From the NCBI GenBank assembly GCA_015698045.1, contig BLAL01000197.1, forward strand, positions 1,488,001-1,552,000: 64,000 bases of DNA, written 5' to 3'. The notes under the pieces are model-generated. The model was given only the letters and a program-made list of their open reading frames with translations, did not search any database and was not told where the DNA came from. A program made the position numbers and the translations under genes. Every line of letters begins with the position of its first letter. Position 1 is the first letter of the stretch. Below are positions 23,264 to 35,879 of this stretch, one piece after another. This stretch comes from Rhizophagus clarus. Its lineage: Eukaryota > Glomeromycota > Glomeromycetes > Glomerales > Glomeraceae.

Positions 23264-24797
23264 TTACATTTTTTCTGATAGATTGTTATCTTCAATCTTA
23301 ATTACTGTGTTATCACCGTCGTTATTAAGATGATTTGATTGAATTTCAGTTGAATCGTTATTATTCGTTATTACTTGTGGCAGTTCTTTATTAGATATTG
23401 GAATATATACAGATGGTTTTATGGGTTTTTGTTGTTCTGTCTTTGCAATTGAATATAGAATTCCAGCAACAAATCCTAAAATAAAGAATTATTAAAAATT
23501 AATAACAGTTAATAATATGTACATAAAAAGAAAAGAAAAAAATATGATATTTACCAACAAATATGGCAGAAACATTTCCCATTGTGATTGGATCTCCAAA
23601 AAAAATCATTCCACTTGCAGCTACGGGTAGTTTATTTAATGCACCAACCATACTATAAGTTGTGCTCGAAGTTACTCTGACACACCAAGCTGATGTGTAT
23701 GAAATACTAAATGCTGATATTCCTGAGAATAATATGGCTGTAATGAGTGTGTTGCGTATATCTTTAGGTCTTGAAAGGAGGAAATAAAAATAAGTAAACA
23801 AAATTAATGACTATTTAGGAAGGAAAATATAGGTTTCACTTACAAATTTTTTTCAAAATTTTGTTCACTCCAATCTTCGACCATAAGACTCATTATCATT
23901 AATAAAGGTATCGATAACAAATTATTATAATATACAGTATCGAAATCTTTAAAATTAGTTGATCTAATACGTTTCCTCATTGTTAAAACGAATGCAGCAG
24001 AGGAAATACAATTAGCTGCCATCCACAAATATCCTATGTCAAATGTAACACTAGAAGTTTTTATAACCGCGTTTGAACTATCTGATAATGCCGCTATAAT
24101 AGATGAGAGAACCATTAACAAAAAACTTGACATCGTCAATCTTGTTATGCCAGAATCAAACCAAATAACTTCTCCATATGCTATTAAAATGATTGTTAGG
24201 TTTTTAAATATTGTGTATACAGGAATTGAAAGATATTGTAAACTATTGAATAAATAAAAATAAATAAATATTAGATGTTAAAATTACATTCTTTTTTTTT
24301 TAAAAAAAATCGATTAGTATTACCTTTTGCTTCCTGTGTAAATCATAGCAACAAGTAGCATAGCAATAGGAAACCCTATTAAATATAATCTAATCATGTT
24401 AATATAGAAATAATGTAAAATCAAAATCATAAAAAGTTATATAACGGTACTTACATTTTTGTGACAATGCTGAATCAAATTCTCTATATGAAACAAGATT
24501 CAGCATTTTAAAAACTCTTAATAAAACCACACACACTATTGACTAAGTAAATTAATCAGAAACAATGTTAGTAATCAATGCAACAAACGCAAAAAAAAAC
24601 AAAATGAAAAATTATTAACAATAGAATAAATTAATACAAACCTGTACTCCCAACAGTAAAAAATTCATATTAAAATCATAACCAGACAAAACATATTTGT
24701 TTGTAACTGTCATCAAGATGCTAGCAGCACAATATGTTAAGATCGGAAGAGTTCCAGTTGCGGTTAAAAATGCTAAAAAAGTAGAGGATTGTGTCAT
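23264..24797 (-). CDS. VRG4: GDP-mannose transporter (VRG4/GONST type)
   Basis: The start is the ATG near 24797 ([20 protein letters not shown]) and the stop is TAA at 23264-23266, with five or more introns. The protein is largely transmembrane, with about ten helices. An early conserved segment is [20 protein letters not shown]. The GDP-mannose-binding motif GALNK is present in [20 protein letters not shown], within the exon at about 23550-23770. The cytosolic tail is hydrophilic. It carries GDP-mannose into the Golgi lumen for glycoprotein and glycolipid mannosylation. The GALNK motif argues against UDP-sugar transporters of the same superfamily. The 3' ends of this gene and TBCE converge. 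Confidence 0.92.
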
Positions 24798-26357
24798 TTT
24801 TATTATAAAATTTCTTTACAACGACAGCTGATTATTATTAAATATGTATTAAATTATATTAAAAGGAAAGATTTCGACACTGGTATTTTTTTCTTTAAAA
24901 AAAAAGATACGTGTTATGAGTAAGTATAATGATTTTAGAGATAAAGGCTTTTTTTCTTGGTATTACAAATAATTGCCTTAAATATAATTTTTACGGTGAT
25001 ACTGTAAAATTTAACAGGTATTACAGGACCCTTTTTGGTAATATAGATTGTACAAGTTGTTAACGGAATCATTACTCGAAATCTTTTCAAGAAGCCGAGA
25101 AGCCAATAACATGTTGCCAAGGATTAACATTCGCGATTTTATTATAAATTATTACGATACGCCACAAGAAGTCATGATTTACAAAATCTGGGCTTTGATC
25201 GATATAAAGATTATGACTTTTGTGGCCATCACGTGTAGAAATTCGGAAGGAAATCTTGAAAATCTATTCAAAATGATTTCGTTTCATTCATTTAAATTAT
25301 TATTATTTCAATTTAAAAATAATTGCATCGCAACCACAATTTGATTAAGTTTCTACATTAATCTATATTTTGTATTTTGAAAATGAAATGAGGAAGGTAC
25401 AAATTATCGGTCTTTGAATAAATAAATAAAATAAATAATAAACGCGTTCACATCCAGAGTAATTTCTTTTGAACTTGTACAAGAATAGCGATAATAAAAT
25501 ATAATCATAATTTCCATTGTAAACGTTTTTAAAAATTTGATTTATCCAGTAAAGATGATTAATTGAAATAAAATGGATTTAAAATTTTCCAACTAACCGA
25601 ATAAAAAAAAAAATAATTATTCCCTCGTCGAAAAATAAAATGTTAATTACCCCTTTTGTAAATCAGGTGACTATTTATCCCTAGTGATTATCAAGTTGCA
25701 AATAGAAAAAAAAATCTTTGCTTATAATAGTTAAACTCCCGATTTTCGTTCTGAATTGACACAACCTAAGCAACTTTTTCTCACTCGTGTATGTTTAGGG
25801 TCATATTAGCATCGCCAACTCATTATATTAAAGCTGCGGTTTATATGTAGCATATTTCCAAAGAGAAACCATCTTTGATTGATAAATGAGATAGGGGATC
25901 TTGGATCTCGCCATTAGGTTTAATCTTATTGGAACAATATTTTATGGTTAGAATAATGTTTGATCTTGAATTAACAAATATGAGTTATATTATTACATTA
26001 ATCATTAAAATAAATAATATTTGAAATAAGAAGTACTAAATTTCCATGAGTTGTTTTTAAACTAATTTCTATCGAATTTTCATTTCCAATGTAATATTTG
26101 TAATATTCTGAGTAGGATTATTCCGTGAAAAATTATGAAAAAGATCAAATATGAATGCTGCTGTTATAGAACTTATTAATTATTATTTTAGAAAGATTTT
26201 AAAAATAGAACTCATTTAACTTCAAGTATCCATTTCCTAGTAGTCATTGCTAGGGATATAATGCCTACATTAAAACCTATCATTACTAACAAAACCCCAC
26301 ATTAAGCAAAGTTTAAATTAGGAAATAACAAGTCCTGTAAGGGAATAGGCTCCCACG
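24798..26357. other. Intergenic, 1.5 kb without a gene
   Basis: Open frames here (for example 98 codons from 25048) have no recognisable motif. The last 150 bases next to 26357 follow the Fanzor-type stop codon and may hold its RNA (annotated separately). Confidence 0.45.
26200..26357 (-). ncRNA. Candidate guide-RNA (omega/fRNA-like) region downstream of the Fanzor-type gene
   Basis: Immediately after the stop codon, read on the minus strand, is CGTGGGAGCCTATTCCC, in which GGGA and TCCC can pair, followed by TTACAGGACTTG. In TnpB and Fanzor systems the guide RNA is transcribed from the 3' end of the gene and its flank, so this is where it is expected. Its boundaries are not visible in a single copy and no structure was computed. 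Confidence 0.25.
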
Positions 26358-28255
26358 TCAGCCTAAGCTGACTCTTTCCTTTTTTGTGAGATATCGTAAG
26401 AGAATATTACGAGCACCATTTATATCCCTATCAAGTTTTGTTTTGCATTGGGGACAGCAAAATTCATTAGATCCACCTAGTTTTTTATGAATATATCCAC
26501 AGAATCCGCAAGTTTTGCTTGTATATTCTTCTGTACAAATTACAACTTGACACCATGGATATTCACGTGCCTTATGGATCAAATGCTGTCAAAAGCAAAA
26601 ATGTGACCATGTACACATGGCTCGAGATCCAATTCGTCGTTGCCCACGTCAGATCATTTCTTGAGTGCGGAATTCAGGTAGTAATATAATACAGTAATTC
26701 TCACAAAGCCATTTAACCAGCTTATAATTACAATCATTCACAAGACAACGAATTTTCTTGTGAATTCGTAACATAACATGATGCAATCTGCAATTAAAAG
26801 TAATAAATACATAAAATTATCAAATAAATAATTAATTAATAAATAAATTTTACCTGTAACGTTTTCGCTTATTTCTTTTTCCATAAATTTGATCACGCTT
26901 GCTCTGGAGTTTATCATATGCATGATATAACCTGTAAATTCGGCCAATGTCATTTTTACCCCATTCAACAGCCATTCCACTTGGATCATAACCCATCATG
27001 AATGTACGCACACCTGGATCTAGAGAAATCACTCCTGATCCTTCCTATTAAATTATTAAATACATAATTAATTAAAGTTTTAAATTAATAAATAATATAA
27101 ATAATATAATAAAAAAAACAGATAAGAACCTTTTGAAACATAGGGCCTTGGTTTTCAGCCCGTATTTCAAGTGGTCTAGGTATGCAAAGGTAAAATTCAC
27201 CAAGTTGATTCACAACAAGGCGGCTATCATACTCAAGCTTATTTGGAAGAGGTTCTGCTGACTTCATTTTAGGAAGGAATGAATATTCACCACGAGACTT
27301 GCCCCAATGTTTAGAATGTATTACAATTGATTGGTGAGGATCTTTTTTGGAACGGAACTTCATCTTAAATTTTTTACGATTGGTGGCAAAATTGGTAGAA
27401 TATCCTTTAAGCAGGTCATTCATAGCCTCATCTCGTATATCATAAGGTGTTTCCATGACCCACTTAAGTTCTGCATTATTCCTAAAATTTACAGCATTGA
27501 GACATCGTGCCCGCAAATCCTTCTTGTTCTGGTTGACACCTTCTTTTTCGATTACGGAAAGACATTGATTGTACGTCCAGCGTGCTGTCCCTATCCATCG
27601 TCTGAGTTTTAGCCGCTCTTCTTGTGTAGGAAGGAGTCAGATACGCTGTGCTTTGCCCGCTGGAATTTTGGAACTTTTGGACTTAGGCAACTTGTCTTCT
27701 TCCGCAGTTGGTGGCTGAATGTATTCCATTATGTCTTGCCACAAAAACCGTGACAGTGAGTTCGATGGCTTCACTACTTTTGGAGCAGACATTCGTACTG
27801 AATACCATGAGTTGAGCCCCATTTTTTTCAAAGATTCATCCCATAAGCTCGAATCTGAAATGACACAATCGGTCCTAATAAAAAAGTTAATGAAATGGTA
27901 AAGACAATAGAAATTAAAATGAATAAAAAGAATTAAACTCAAACCTTTCAGGCAGCCACCATTTCTTCGATTCTTCTCTTGTGTATTCGTTCCAGAAGGG
28001 CAACAGAACCTTTGCATTTCCAGTTGAGCCCTGAGCCAATTTTACATTCTGGGTAATGCTGTCAGAGATTTGCAATCTGTCGTTTGATTCTGGAGTAGCA
28101 GACCTTGGCCTTTTGCGCGGGTTGTGTCTGGTTGTCTCCAAAGGTTCCTCATATAGAGTCTGTAATTGAATAGAGTCATTTTCCACCAGGCATCCTGACA
28201 ATAGCAATTCTTCCGGAATTGGCCCATCATTGCAATGTTTCGACTGAGACGTCAT
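26358..28255 (-). pseudogene. Fanzor/TnpB-type RNA-guided nuclease homologue with three nonsense codons
   Basis: Starting at ATG 28253-28255, a Lys/Pro-rich N-terminal extension leads to a TnpB core beginning LLPTQEERLKLRRWIGTARW. RuvC motifs follow: VISLDPGVRTF (first Asp), IILLPEFRTQEM (Glu) and KLDRDINGARNILLRYL (last Asp). A zinc ribbon, CGFCG...CCPQC, sits before the last. All catalytic residues and zinc ligands are present. At least three spliceosomal introns occur (about 27845-27950, 27050-27130, 26790-26850). Three TGA codons interrupt the frame at 27637-27639, 26649-26651 and 26589-26591. At two of them Arg (CGA) is the natural expectation. So this looks like a recently inactivated element. 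Fanzors are eukaryotic relatives of TnpB/Cas12. Transposon ends were not found. Confidence 0.85.
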
Positions 28256-28955
28256 ACGTCTCTTGGAGTCTATTTGCACTTTAGTAAGTATTCTTGTTCT
28301 GAGCCAGGTTATAAAAAAGGTGGTTCTGTCAAAAAAGTAGGTTACTGAGCTGTTCTTATTTAAAATTTTAAAATTACTTTTCGTGGTTGCTTAAATAGTA
28401 ATTGCAGCCGTGAGAATTACGAGTTACTGTAAATACGACGCGTCTTGAAATCTGCGGTGACGCGTCTTGGTTAAGTATTCAAAATTGGTGTAACGAAGAA
28501 TACCACGAATTTAGTGGACAGGTGACATTTAAAACTGCGTCGTATTTTTTAAATTTATTTGAATCAAGTAAGGTTACTGATATTTTTAAAGTCGAGGTGA
28601 TGCCACAAGGATCTTGATTGCTTTATTGCGGGAGGGGCTGAATTTGTATTGATAAATCTATTTATTTCGATGCTTAATTAAGTTATACATTGAATATTGA
28701 ATTCATTTTATTAACACTATAATTAAATTATATTAATGCTATCGTTGAAATAAATAATTAAAATTTCTTGAGTAATTGTTTTGATATAACTATTCGCTTG
28801 ATTTAACAAACAAACAAATGTATAGTAATTAGAATTTATTCAGAAAAATAATCATAAAGGAATGTTTTTAATTTTTACCTTTATCCTTATAATGACAGTT
28901 ATTAGTGTAGTGGTCATTTCAATAATGATTTCCTCTATTCTTCCATAATTTCTGT
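28256..28955. other. Intergenic with a small inverted repeat
   Basis: AAATACGACGC (about 28431-28441) and GCGTCGTATTT (about 28537-28547) form an inverted pair about 110 bp apart, with GACGCGTCTTG repeated inside. This may be a very small inverted-repeat element. No gene is seen. Confidence 0.4.
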
Positions 28956-30273
28956 CTATACTGGAGCTTCAACGGCATCAGCGGCTTTATCAGAAGTATT
29001 GCCAACAGATTGTTGAATATCAATTTCATTTTCATTTTCACTCTTGGGTGCTTCAAGTTCTGTGGATTCTTCAACCTTCTTAACGGACATCGATTTCTCT
29101 TTTTCAGGAGACACAATAATAATATTGCACTTTTTAAATTCTTTGATCCACGAATCACGTTCTTCTTCTGAATCAGCAATTAATTTATAAGTTCTTGACT
29201 TTGTTTCGAGGTCAAATTTTGCATTATCACCTATTTTGATTTTACAATTTGATGAAAGATCAATGGACTTCTGAGTTGACGGATCATTACTAGATCTGTA
29301 ATAATATAATTTATCTTTAGTGAGTACAAAATAACGTTGGTTAAACGTTTTAAGCAATTGAGATTGTTTATGAAGGTTTCCTGTCTTAACTCCTTCAGGG
29401 AATACGGGTTTTTGTTGAATATTAATATCATTTTCATTTTCACTCTTAAATATTTCAAGTTTCGTCGTTTCTTCAGTTTTCTTATTAGATGCTGATTTCT
29501 CTTTTCCAGAGGGTATAACGTTAACGTTACACTCCTTAAGCTCTTTGATCCATGAATCACGTTCTTCTATTGAATCAGCGATTAATGTGTATGTTCTTGA
29601 CTTAGCTTCAAGATCGAATGTTGTCCCTTCAACTATTTTGACATTACAATCAGATGAAATATCAATCGTTTTCTCATTTAATGGATCATTACTAGATTTA
29701 TAATAGTACAATGTATCTTTAGTGAGCACAAAATAACGTCGATCAAATGTCTTAAGCAATTGAGACTGTTTTTGAAGGTTCCCTTTCTTGATCCCTTCAG
29801 GGATAACTGGTTCAGGTGTTTCAGAGACTGGCGTAACAGCCACTGTTTCTGTCGTTTCTACTTTTTCTTGCTTAGATTCTTGTGATAATAAAGAATTTTG
29901 ATGGGTACTGTTATAATAATAATTCAAAATAAAATAATATAAATAAATGGTTCCAAATTGAATTGCATCAAGCAAAAAAAGAGAAAGTAACAAAAACTAA
30001 CTTCCTGTCGTCGGTAACTTCTCTTTTCTCCTCGTTCTCTTCCACTTTATATTCTTTCTTCCTTAAGTCTTCTAAGAGTTTCTCATTTTCTATCTTCAGT
30101 CTTTCATTCTCAGTTTTTAAGTTATAATTAATATTACTTAGTTCTTGATATTGAATCTTCAATTCTTTTAATTGGTCTTTATCAACTTCTTCAGATAATT
30201 TTTTAATAATTTCATCTTTTTTAACAAGTTCAGACTTATAATATTCAATAGTGTGTTGTGTGGTATCGGACAT
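28956..30273 (-). CDS. Coiled-coil protein with two tandem PH domains
   Basis: Two exons (30002-30273 and 28956-29907) join in frame to give 407 residues. The first exon encodes a coiled coil from MSDTTQHTIEYYKSELVKKD through ENERLKIENEKLLEDLRKKE. The second holds two pleckstrin-homology domains that are near copies: KKGNLQKQSQLLKTFDRRYF...DSWIKELKEC and KTGNLHKQSQLLKTFNQRYF...DSWIKEFKKC. Each has the PH beta strands (FVLTKDTLYYYK) and the C-terminal helix with its conserved Trp. Acidic/Lys linkers separate and follow them. The role is probably membrane-lipid or protein binding; no enzyme domain is seen. Two decayed PH tails at 43.3-43.7 kb suggest a mobile or expanding family. Confidence 0.85.
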
Positions 30274-33200
30274 TATTAAACGCTCTTTTTTTGTTTAAAA
30301 AAAGAAAGAAAGAAAAAAGGCCCCAAAAAAAGAATATACTAAAAAAGAACGATTTACGTGTAAAATGAAATTTCCATTTTTAGACATAATATATTTCTTC
30401 AAAAAAGTATCTTGTGACATGAGTAAACAAATCATATTGGCCTCTTCCACTATCCCAAATTTATTTCTGACAGTTGAAATGAGTGATGAAAAGTTGAAAA
30501 ACTAAGCATTTATATCACCAAAGCATTCTAAATACGAAACAATGCTACAATTCCAAAAGATTTTTATGGTAGCTTAAAAAGAATTCTGTTAATATGAAGT
30601 ATATTTAGAAAAGTTTATGTCCAAAATATATTTAGATATTCAAACGTCCTTAACAGTTAATAGTGGGAATATTTTTTAGGACCGTTGGGTCTTGCAAACT
30701 TTTTGTTGCTTTTTCTCAGATTTGATTTTATACAGTTATACGGGTTGTTATGTAAAATCGAACATATAAATGTCATGCGCAATGATGCAACGTCTGTGCG
30801 ACATAAATCAATTAACGTTATTTAACGCCCTTCACTCCTTCATGTCGCTTCCGCCTCCGTTCAGCAACTGGAAATGAGTCAGTCATATTATTAAACGGAG
30901 AAAATTAAAAGTATAAACCGGCCAAACTTATGACTTAGGGTTTGAAGAGGACGAAAAAATTATTTGGCAAGGAGTTTAATGACGGGACTTACCGAAAAAA
31001 AGCTCGTTTTCCTCATACAAGAAGACTTAAATGAGGTGTTGAGCAAGTACGGGTAGAAAATGGTCCAATGACATAACATATCACAACTTATTGTCTTGAT
31101 TTCATACATATTTAACGTATAATCTTACGTCGATTTATGTAAAGAAATTCACAATATTGATGACAATTGCTACATTTTCTTAAGAATATACGATCTAGGC
31201 TCAGCAACATAGTTGTTAAAGCAACGAAGATATTCCTCCACGCATGCATTCATATTGTCAAAAAACTTATTGGAAGGAACTATCACTAAACTCGTAATTC
31301 AAGTTGTTGAAGAGGAAAATACGGATTCTGTAGACTACGCAATCAAAACACTTGAGGAATTAATTTGCAAGGGTAAACAACATCGAATTGCCGTTTATGT
31401 GTTTACTCAGTGATTTTTCTGCTTTAGTCAGAGCATAGCAAAGTTAATTACATTTTTCATTTTGAAGAAGTGAAAGTTCTTACCAAACTAATAAGAAGAA
31501 ACAAAAAGCTAATGATGAAGTTGAACTTTGAAAGGTAGGATGCCGTGAAGGAGCCTGTAAAGAAACAATAGGTTCAAGACTTCGATAGTACTACGGTCTA
31601 CGGACTATGTCTCGATCATTTATTATTATATTGTTGTAATGTGAAGTTTATCATCTAATATCGTACTCAACGTCACATAATATTAAATATATAATATTCA
31701 ATTTAATTATATCTGATATAATACAAATAAGTTTATAATAAAGTGCTACTATCCTAAATTTCAGTGATAGAAAATTGACGATCTTCTACGTCTTTGTTAC
31801 AATCCTGTACCGATTGAGCCTGAGCTGATCAGGTGATACGCAAAAAGCAGTTCGTGCCAAATTATTATTTTTGCGTAAAAGCATAAAGATCAGTGATTTC
31901 CTTAAATTTGAATATATGAAGGGACTGCCATGCTGTTAAATCCATGTGTTGTTTGGAATGATTGTTGAAATAATCTAGGGCTGATGAAAATGGTGACAAA
32001 AATTTCAAAATAATATTTGATCCTATCTGCCTTTTCTAACCTTATTCATATTGATTACCCATATTTCTCTTTCGGAGAATTTCTTCGAATTCTTTATTCT
32101 TTCAAGGAATCTTTGAGATAAAAATTTTATAGCTTTGGTTATGAAGTAATTGTATCGATATTAATAAAATGTTTTCCACTGATTATTTATTCATTGAAAA
32201 TTGTACTCAGTAAGTGGTATCCTAAGTGGTTGAAAGCACAAAAGGAAGTAAGTAATTATTACAAGAAATTTTGATAAGTAGTACCTTCTTATATTGAAAT
32301 TTAGACTCGTTAATTTAATCAGTTTAATGATTTTAATGATTTCTTTGGTGAGCCTAAAATAAGGGTTACGTCACTATGATGGGCTGTGTTTGTGTAACAA
32401 ATGAATTTCCCTTGATTAAAAAAGATACAAAAAGCCGGAAAATTGTAAGGGAATGAAAAAGTCACAGAGTACTGAAAACATAACAGAATTAAGTCGTAAT
32501 ATAGTATAAAATAAGGAAATAAAAAAAAAAATCTTATATAAAGTAAAAAAAAAATAAGATTTTATTTATATTATTTATACCCCTCTAATCTGTCAATCAA
32601 CTGATACAGATAACCTTTGTCTTAGGGCAGTGACAAAATCTTAGGTTACACAATTTTTAAAAAATATGATTGGTTGCACGTGACCAAGATTTCTTACCTG
32701 GGGTTGGGGGTAAGCGCCTATAATAAAAAAATATTAGCTAATATATATCACTTATTCTTATTTTTTTTTTTAATATAATAAAGTTTATTAATAAATTATA
32801 AATAAAGTTTATAAATAAAAATCATTATAAAAAAAATAAATAAATAAATTGAACTTAATAAATAACTTGTTATTTTTAATATAAAAATAAATAAATAGAT
32901 TAGAGTATTGCCAAATATTACTGCTGGTGATTATCACCATTTAATTCTGGACAAAAATTATAATTTCAGCCAGAGTTAAAAATCATTTATTAAAAAAATT
33001 TTTAATCTAAATAAATTTAAATAATAAATAAATAAAATAAATAAAATTTTGAAAACTGATTTTATTAAAAGAATTTTTTTATAACCAAAAAAAAATGTTT
33101 TATATTCTTTCTTAAAAATTATCAAAAAATAGCTTTTTTAACTTAAGAAAAACTTGTTCTACTCATAAATTTATATATAATAATATTATTTATATTATTA

Positions 33201-33690
33201 TAAAATTTTTTTCTTTTTACCAATAAAATTGTTAGTAAAATTACTTTTTTTTTATTTAAGGCGTTAAAGCCATATGAGATTTATTAAACAATAGGAAGAG
33301 TATTATAGTTACCTGTTAATACAAAAATTTATACTTCTAACTAAAAAGCTGGTCTTATTAGCCACCACAAAATTAAAGAAAATTATTAAAAGATAAAGGG
33401 AAAATATAAAAAGAAAAAAAAAAAAGTTGTACTGCAACTGGATGAAAATCTAAGCTATAAATCAAAAATCTCCTCTAAGTTTATAATTCACCTGCAATCA
33501 TCTGCCTTAATATCTCTTGCATTTTAACGATTTTGCATAAAGTTATCGTTTAGAGATTTTGGGACTGTTATGACTGTTCTGTATCAGTTTAGATTATGAC
33601 GAAGTGAAAGACAAAGTTGCCTGCTGGTGTGTATATGAATTCTTTAACTGTAAATTTCTTATTAAGATCTTGTTGAATCTGAATGCTAGA
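30274..33690. other. Long non-coding stretch
   Basis: About 3.4 kb contain no gene I can support. One open frame of 66 codons at 31213-31413 (plus) includes LVIQVVEEENTDSVDYAIKT and might be a fragment of an unidentified gene. From about 32500 the sequence becomes strongly A+T-rich, broken only by a G-rich patch near 32698-32718. Confidence 0.4.
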
Positions 33691-34572
33691 GTTCGTTAAG
33701 ATTTCATAGGAAAAGAATCATTCATGAGAACTTGTGCCTTCTTGGATCGCTTAGCTGAAAATGGGGTGGAGTCCTGCTTCTTCTTTTTCTTTTTGTTAAG
33801 GAAGAACAACAGAAGGTGTTTATACTATAATATGTGACATTAAACCAGAGAGTCAGACTATTGATACACTTATGTAAGTATTCTCATGTTTCAAAATAAC
33901 CAACAATCTTCCATTTATCATCTGCGAATTTAATTTCTTTGAATATTTTAATATTCAATTTTCTTAGGAAAGCTTTGTGTTAGGTTCTACCAGAGAGGTT
34001 ATTATCATAGATTTGGGAGGATCAAATATAACAGCTTAGAAATGCTCACATTCTTTTCATTCTTTGAATAACTATAATGCAGAAAACTAACAAGCAGGAA
34101 TACTGATGAAAGGAGCCATCTATTGTGAATCGTATTTTCTAAAAAATTCAGAAATGACTAATCAATATTAAACAATTATGTATTTGTGCTAACACTTAAT
34201 ACTAATCGATATAATATTTCTCCAGATAGATAAGTACTTTAGAAATATATAATTGTTTCACTTCACTGATACATTGTATATAAGGATATCTCGAATGAAA
34301 ACATATTTGAAGGGTGCCTGATATCCAGTAATGATAAAAGTCACATCCTTTTCCTGTGTTTTTATTTTCTTTTCATAACCAGAAAATCCTGGTATTGACA
34401 CTGAAGAAGTGGTAATCTTGTTGTTAATCGAGTCCTTTGACAGGAAGGATTGCAGAAGTGGAGAAAAGATGTTTTGAGTAGATTTATTATTCCATAAAAC
34501 TGCAAAGTCTAGGTCTATAATAGAGACCTTCTTGTTTTTATTCTTCTTTTTGCCTTTACCTTTAGACTTCAA
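33691..34572 (-). pseudogene. Relic ORF fragments of an unidentified, probably repeat-borne gene
   Basis: A 104-codon frame at 34258-34572 starts MKSKGKGKKKNKNKKVSIID and includes DFAVLWNNKSTQNIFSPLLQ. Further left on the same strand, near 33710-33810, is a Lys-rich segment with PFSAKRSKKAQVLMNDSF ending in a stop. On the plus strand in between, a frame reads VLGSTREVIIIDLGGSNITA. These pieces look like former coding DNA, but I cannot assign a family. No splice pattern connects them. Confidence 0.3.
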
Positions 34573-35879
34573 TTCAGTATTTGTTAATGATATAATAGGA
34601 TTTGATTAGTGTGATACAGAAGGTAAAATATCTATTTTCATTTCCTATATAACAGCTAATTCTGAGGTGAACGATACGTTATTTATGTCCCTTATTTTTG
34701 GAGATTTTGGCTTTTAAAGATACCTGGACTTAACAGTAGCAAAAATTAAAACAAGGTGAAAACTAATAATAGTCACAAGTTCATTAGTAAGCTGGTGTTA
34801 TGTGGCCTGTTGTATTATTAGTTTCATGTTATTAGTCTTTGTGAAGAATCTTCTTTGAGTAGCTTTTTTCTACTCAGTTACTTCAGTCTTATTGAGTATT
34901 ATATATGGATTTATAATTTGAGACTGTGAAAAATAATTGAAAAAAATGTTTATAAAGTGTGTTGCAAACTCTTCATATGTATTGTATATACATGTTTCTT
35001 GTGTAAAAGCCATGACTATATGTATTTTGTATCAGAAAACACGTTGAAAATAAAAAATTTTAAAAAATTTTTTTGCAGAAAATTTGGTTCAGCACTTTAG
35101 CAGAAAAAGTTCTCATTAGTAAAATTACAATTAACTCTATACAATTATATCTTATATAATTACATCTTTACATAAGAATCCAATTTTATAAAATAAAATA
35201 ATTTAACTATAATTATTATTATCATATAATTTATAATATATATATTATTACATATTCACATATGTATTGAATTTATCTTACTAGTTTATTTTATAGTTTT
35301 CAATTATAGATTTTCCTGTTTTAATAAAAATAAAAAATAAAAATAAAAATAAAAAAAAAATATTTATATTGTTTTTACTAATTTTTTTATAATCATTATC
35401 CCTTAAATGGTAGAACCTCGCAGGCAAATTTGCCTGCAATTTTACCCAAATTTTAGCTCTCATCTATTTTTAGAAATATTAATGCTACCTTAATAAAAAT
35501 TTTTTTTAAATCGTTTGAATTTTATATCACGTGATTATGATCATCATTTTTTAGTTTATATATTAGAACGTTTAATTAATCACCGATCAAAGTTTGCACT
35601 TTTCATTAATAGCCGTTTTTTAAAAAATTTTGCATATATTTTTGGCAAACTCATTGGGGTTTGGTTATAACCTGTCAAACCTTAATAATAAAATGCAGAG
35701 TAGTTTATGAGAAATAATTTTTATTATTTGAGTTTTTAAGATTTAATAATAAGATTTTGAAATTACATAATAGCTTAAAAAAAAGAATAATTTTCGTAAA
35801 ATTCATAAAAAAAGTACAATGTAAATGTTATGAAAATTAACTAATTTTAAATGGAAAAAATAAAAACAAAACTTTATTT
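34573..35879. other. Non-coding A+T-rich stretch with a short-element end
   Basis: The interval contains a decayed copy of the end of the Tigger-like element (35125-35191) and a perfect 18-bp palindrome GCAGGCAAATTTGCCTGC at 35420-35437. No gene is supported. Confidence 0.5.
35125..35191 (+). mobile_element. Decayed end of the Tigger-like inverted-repeat element
   Basis: TACAATTAACTCTATACAAT and the following 45 bases align with the reverse complement of 53467-53534, ending in the shared ACATAAGAATCCAATTTT. About ten differences are present and nearly all are G/C in the 53-kb copy against A/T here. Only this end of the element is recognisable. Confidence 0.65.

Noticed and set aside
10327..24797. 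Operon-like cluster of ER/Golgi genes
   Set aside because: The genes are on alternating strands with their own introns and promoters. Proximity in a compact housekeeping block is enough to explain it.
25048..25344. 98-codon plus-strand frame in the 1.5-kb gap
   Set aside because: No recognisable motif, no splice partners and overlap with an equally long antisense frame.
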